A stretch of 64,000 nt of DNA, taken from contig NZ_NPKH01000016.1 in NCBI RefSeq assembly GCF_002284535.1, forward strand, positions 124,001 through 188,000, written 5' to 3'. This document shows, piece by piece, positions 61,714 through 64,000 of the stretch (positions within the stretch are counted from its first letter, which is position 1; each line of letters begins with the position of its first letter). The notes under the pieces are model-generated. The model saw only the letters and a program-made list of their open reading frames with translations, ran no database searches and had not been told where the DNA came from. The position numbers and the translations under genes are program-made. The DNA comes from Mesorhizobium wenxiniae. Its GTDB lineage: Bacteria > Pseudomonadota > Alphaproteobacteria > Rhizobiales > Rhizobiaceae.

Positions 61714-63489
61714 ATGCGGCAAGGATGTGCGCGCTGGCTGACAGGGCTGGCAATTGTGACGGGCATGGCGATCTCCGGTTTGCCTGCCTATGCCAAAGAG
61801 ACCACCGAGCCAGTCAATATCACGTCGTTCTCGGGCGCCTATCTTGCCGCGCGGGTCGCCGAAGGCGACAATGATCTCGACAGCGCCATCGCCTACTACA
61901 AGCAGGCGCTCGCCTTCGCTCCCGGTGATACGTCGTTGCAGCAAAGCCTGATGCTGTCGCTGATCGCGCAAGGGCGCTTCGAAGAATCGCTGGTCTATGC
62001 CGACAAGCTCAAGACGGTTCCCGACGTCGAGCGGTTCTCGCGCCTGGCGCTGGCCGTCGGTTCCTTTCACAAAAAGGATTTCACCAAGGCCGAGTACTGG
62101 CTGAAGCTTTCGCTCGAATCCGACCTCGACCGGCTGATCTCCGGCGTTATGACCGGCTGGGCCAAGCAGGGCGCCGGCGACCCCAGCGAGGCCATGTCCT
62201 CCATCGACAGGCTGCAGGGTCCGGACTGGTTCGGCCTCTTCAAATCCTTCCATCGCGCGCTGATCGCCGATGCGTCGGGCCTGCCCGAAAAGGCGGACGC
62301 GATCTACGCCGCCACCTTGCAGGACACCGCGACCGGTAGCGCGGCGCCCGAAACCTGGATGCGGAATGCGCAGGCCTATGCCTCCTTCCTTGCCCGCAAG
62401 GGCGACAAGGACAAGGCGCTGTCCGTGCTCGATCAGGCCGAGGCATTTGCACCCGGCAAGGTCGAGATATCAGCGCTTCGCGACAGGATCACCAAGGGCG
62501 AGAAGGTCGAACCCTTCGTTGCCGGCCCCTCCGACGGCGCCTCGGAAATACTGCTCGATCTCGCCACCGCGCTCAATCGCGGTGGCGGCGAGCCGTTCGT
62601 CCGCCTCTATCTGCAATATGCCCTGGCACTGCGGCCCGACAGCGACGCGGCCCTTGTCCAACTCGCCGCCGTTTCCGAGCAGTTGAAGGACGGCGAAGGC
62701 GCCATCGCCTTCTATCGGCGCATCCCGGCCAGTTCGCCGCTGAAGCCGCTTTCGGAACTGCAGCTCGGCCTCAACCTTGCCGATCTCGACCGCTATGAGG
62801 AGGCCATCGCCCATCTGAAGGCCCTCGTCGAAGCGCATCCCGACGACATGCGCGCCTATCAGGCGCTCGGTGGCGTCTATGCCTCGAAGGAGGATTTCCG
62901 CTCCGCGGCCGGTCTCTATGACAAGGCGGTAGCGATGCTGAAGACCCCGACCCGCGCCGACTGGAACATTTTCTACCAGCGCGGCATCGCCTATGAGCGG
63001 CTGAAGGAGTGGCCGAAGGCCGAGCCGAATTTCCGCAAGGCGCTGGAAATGTTCCCCGACCAGCCGCAGGTTCTGAACTATCTCGGCTATTCCTGGGTGG
63101 ACATGAACATCAACCTCGAGGAAGGCCTTCAGATGATCCAGAAGGCCGTCGACCTCAGGCCGAGCGACGGCTACATCGTCGATTCGCTGGGCTGGGCCTA
63201 TTTCCGCCTGGGCAGGTTTGAAGACGCTGTGCGCGAAATGGAGCGTGCCGTGTCGCTGAAGCCGGAAGATCCGGTGCTGAACGATCACCTCGGCGATGCC
63301 TATTGGCGCGTTGGCCGCAGGCTGGAAGCCACCTTCCAGTGGAACCAGGCCCGCGACCTGAAGCCGGATCCCGACGTGCTCGCCGCGTTACAGCAGAAAC
63401 TGCTGAAGGGCCTGCCGCCGATCGAATCCAACACGGCGCAGGAAACCCCGAAGGTCAAGCCCGAACCGGCGCCCGCGCCGAAGGGCTGA
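61714..63489 (+). CDS. Exported tetratricopeptide-repeat protein
   Basis: 591 residues from ATG 61714, with AAGGGA upstream. The signal peptide ends near GLPAYA-KE. At least six TPR-like units follow, from AIAYYKQALAFAPGDTSLQQ to AVREMERAVSLKPEDPVLND, and the C-terminus is proline/glutamate-rich. Proteins of this layout are conserved beside ispE/polyprenyl synthase in rhizobia and are thought to act in envelope assembly. No catalytic motif is visible. Confidence 0.88.
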   Translation: MRQGCARWLTGLAIVTGMAISGLPAYAKETTEPVNITSFSGAYLAARVAEGDNDLDSAIAYYKQALAFAPGDTSLQQSLMLSLIAQGRFEESLVYADKLKTVPDVERFSRLALAVGSFHKKDFTKAEYWLKLSLESDLDRLISGVMTGWAKQGAGDPSEAMSSIDRLQGPDWFGLFKSFHRALIADASGLPEKADAIYAATLQDTATGSAAPETWMRNAQAYASFLARKGDKDKALSVLDQAEAFAPGKVEISALRDRITKGEKVEPFVAGPSDGASEILLDLATALNRGGGEPFVRLYLQYALALRPDSDAALVQLAAVSEQLKDGEGAIAFYRRIPASSPLKPLSELQLGLNLADLDRYEEAIAHLKALVEAHPDDMRAYQALGGVYASKEDFRSAAGLYDKAVAMLKTPTRADWNIFYQRGIAYERLKEWPKAEPNFRKALEMFPDQPQVLNYLGYSWVDMNINLEEGLQMIQKAVDLRPSDGYIVDSLGWAYFRLGRFEDAVREMERAVSLKPEDPVLNDHLGDAYWRVGRRLEATFQWNQARDLKPDPDVLAALQQKLLKGLPPIESNTAQETPKVKPEPAPAPKG

Positions 63490-63529
63490 CCCTTCGCCTT
63501 GACGCTTGGCAGGCGGCGCTCTAGAGCCT

Positions 63530-63564
63530 GATCCCGAAAAGTTGCAGACTTTTCGGACAAGATC
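63530..63564. repeat. Palindromic intergenic repeat (CCGAAAAGT hairpin)
   Basis: CCGAAAAGT (63534-63542) and ACTTTTCGG (63548-63556) form a perfect nine-base stem with a five-base loop, inside the GATCCCGAAAAG...GATC frame common in Mesorhizobium genomes (from memory). It lies between the TPR gene and glyQ. Confidence 0.65.
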
Positions 63565-63614
63565 ATGCGGTCTCATCCAATAGGTGCCGCATCCCGCCGC
63601 TCCGTGAGGCCGCC

Positions 63615-64000
63615 GTGACCGTTGATATCCCAGCCCATATGCATCCCAGCCGGTCGTTCCAGGGGCTCATCCTGACCTTGCATAACCACTGGGCCGACTA
63701 TGGCTGCGTCGTTCTCCAGCCCTATGACATGGAAGTCGGCGCCGGCACGTTCCACCCGGCGACGACACTGCGCGCGCTCGGGCCAAAGCGCTGGAACGCG
63801 GCCTATGTGCAGCCTTCGCGCCGGCCCAAGGACGGGCGCTACGGCGAGAACCCGAACCGGCTGCAGCACTATTACCAGTACCAGGTGATCCTGAAGCCGA
63901 ACCCGCCTAATCTGCAGGAGCTTTATCTCGGCTCGCTGGCGGCGATCGGCGTCGATCCGCTTCTGCATGACATCCGCTTCGTCGAGGACGACTGGGAAAG
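63615..64000 (+). CDS. glyQ: Glycyl-tRNA synthetase alpha subunit, N-terminal part (cut by window edge)
   Basis: 128 codons are visible from GTG 63615 (ATG 63639 is an alternative). [38 protein letters not shown] and [18 protein letters not shown] are characteristic of the alpha chain of the tetrameric bacterial GlyRS, which holds the aminoacylation site. About 180 residues lie beyond the edge. glyS would be expected downstream. Confidence 0.96.
   Translation, partial: MTVDIPAHMHPSRSFQGLILTLHNHWADYGCVVLQPYDMEVGAGTFHPATTLRALGPKRWNAAYVQPSRRPKDGRYGENPNRLQHYYQYQVILKPNPPNLQELYLGSLAAIGVDPLLHDIRFVEDDWE

Overview
The window looks like a chromosomal segment of a Mesorhizobium-type alphaproteobacterium (Hyphomicrobiales, Phyllobacteriaceae). 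The base composition is GC-rich. The ATP synthase Fo genes form their own operon with a duplicated b/b' pair, a bacA/sbmA peptide transporter is present, and mosaic palindromic repeats of the rhizobial RIME type occur between genes. The housekeeping order der / cell-wall hydrolase / atpIBEF'F / rnhB and moaB-ispE / S49 peptidase / polyprenyl synthase / glyQ also fits. The genus is inferred from remembered gene order, not from a search.

Left third (1-29.1 kb): three transport-plus-catabolism islands, each with its own regulator. (1) 1-8.7 kb is a polyamine-type locus: a FAD amine/amino-acid oxidoreductase, a complete PotABCD-like ABC importer, a PuuR-like XRE-cupin regulator and an aldehyde dehydrogenase. 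A fumarylacetoacetase-family gene runs divergently off the left edge. (2) 8.8-16.3 kb is a FadR-type GntR repressor facing a tightly packed operon: a NitT/TauT-like importer with two permeases, a fumarylpyruvate-hydrolase-like enzyme, an oxalate-CoA-ligase-like enzyme and a ketopantoate-reductase-like enzyme. The substrate is unknown. (3) 17.8-29.1 kb is a polyol/sugar locus: FGGY kinase, two SorC-family regulators, a glycerol-1-phosphate-dehydrogenase-like enzyme overlapping a HAD phosphatase, a carbohydrate ABC importer whose binding protein has a Tat-type signal, an SDR dehydrogenase and a MalK/UgpC-type ATPase.

Middle (29.2-43.6 kb): DUF488, an M29 aminopeptidase, a LysR regulator, an MFS carrier, bacA, a NodB-domain deacetylase, a YfgM-like TPR protein and der. 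Immediately after der lies a cassette of about 5 kb: SDR, L,D-transpeptidase, two small lipoproteins (one with a permuted papain-like His/Cys arrangement), and a three-gene operon of ICMT-type methyltransferase, standalone E2-type acyltransferase and SDR with a C-terminal SEC-C zinc motif. A decayed second copy of the last ~250 bp of der bounds the cassette on the right, so it looks like an inserted block.

Right third (43.9-64 kb): mostly core genes. These are the SleB-type hydrolase, atpI-B-E-F'-F with promoter and terminator, rnhB and a PA0069-type radical SAM gene with strong hairpins between them, a short glycosyltransferase, a cyclase-family protein, an MBL-fold protein, a PhyH-type oxygenase, the leftward block DUF2007/methyltransferase/S49/small membrane protein/ispE/moaB, polyprenyl diphosphate synthase, an MFS/TetR pair with two matching operators, a TPR protein and the start of glyQ. 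I saw no rRNA, tRNA, CRISPR array, transposase or integrase.
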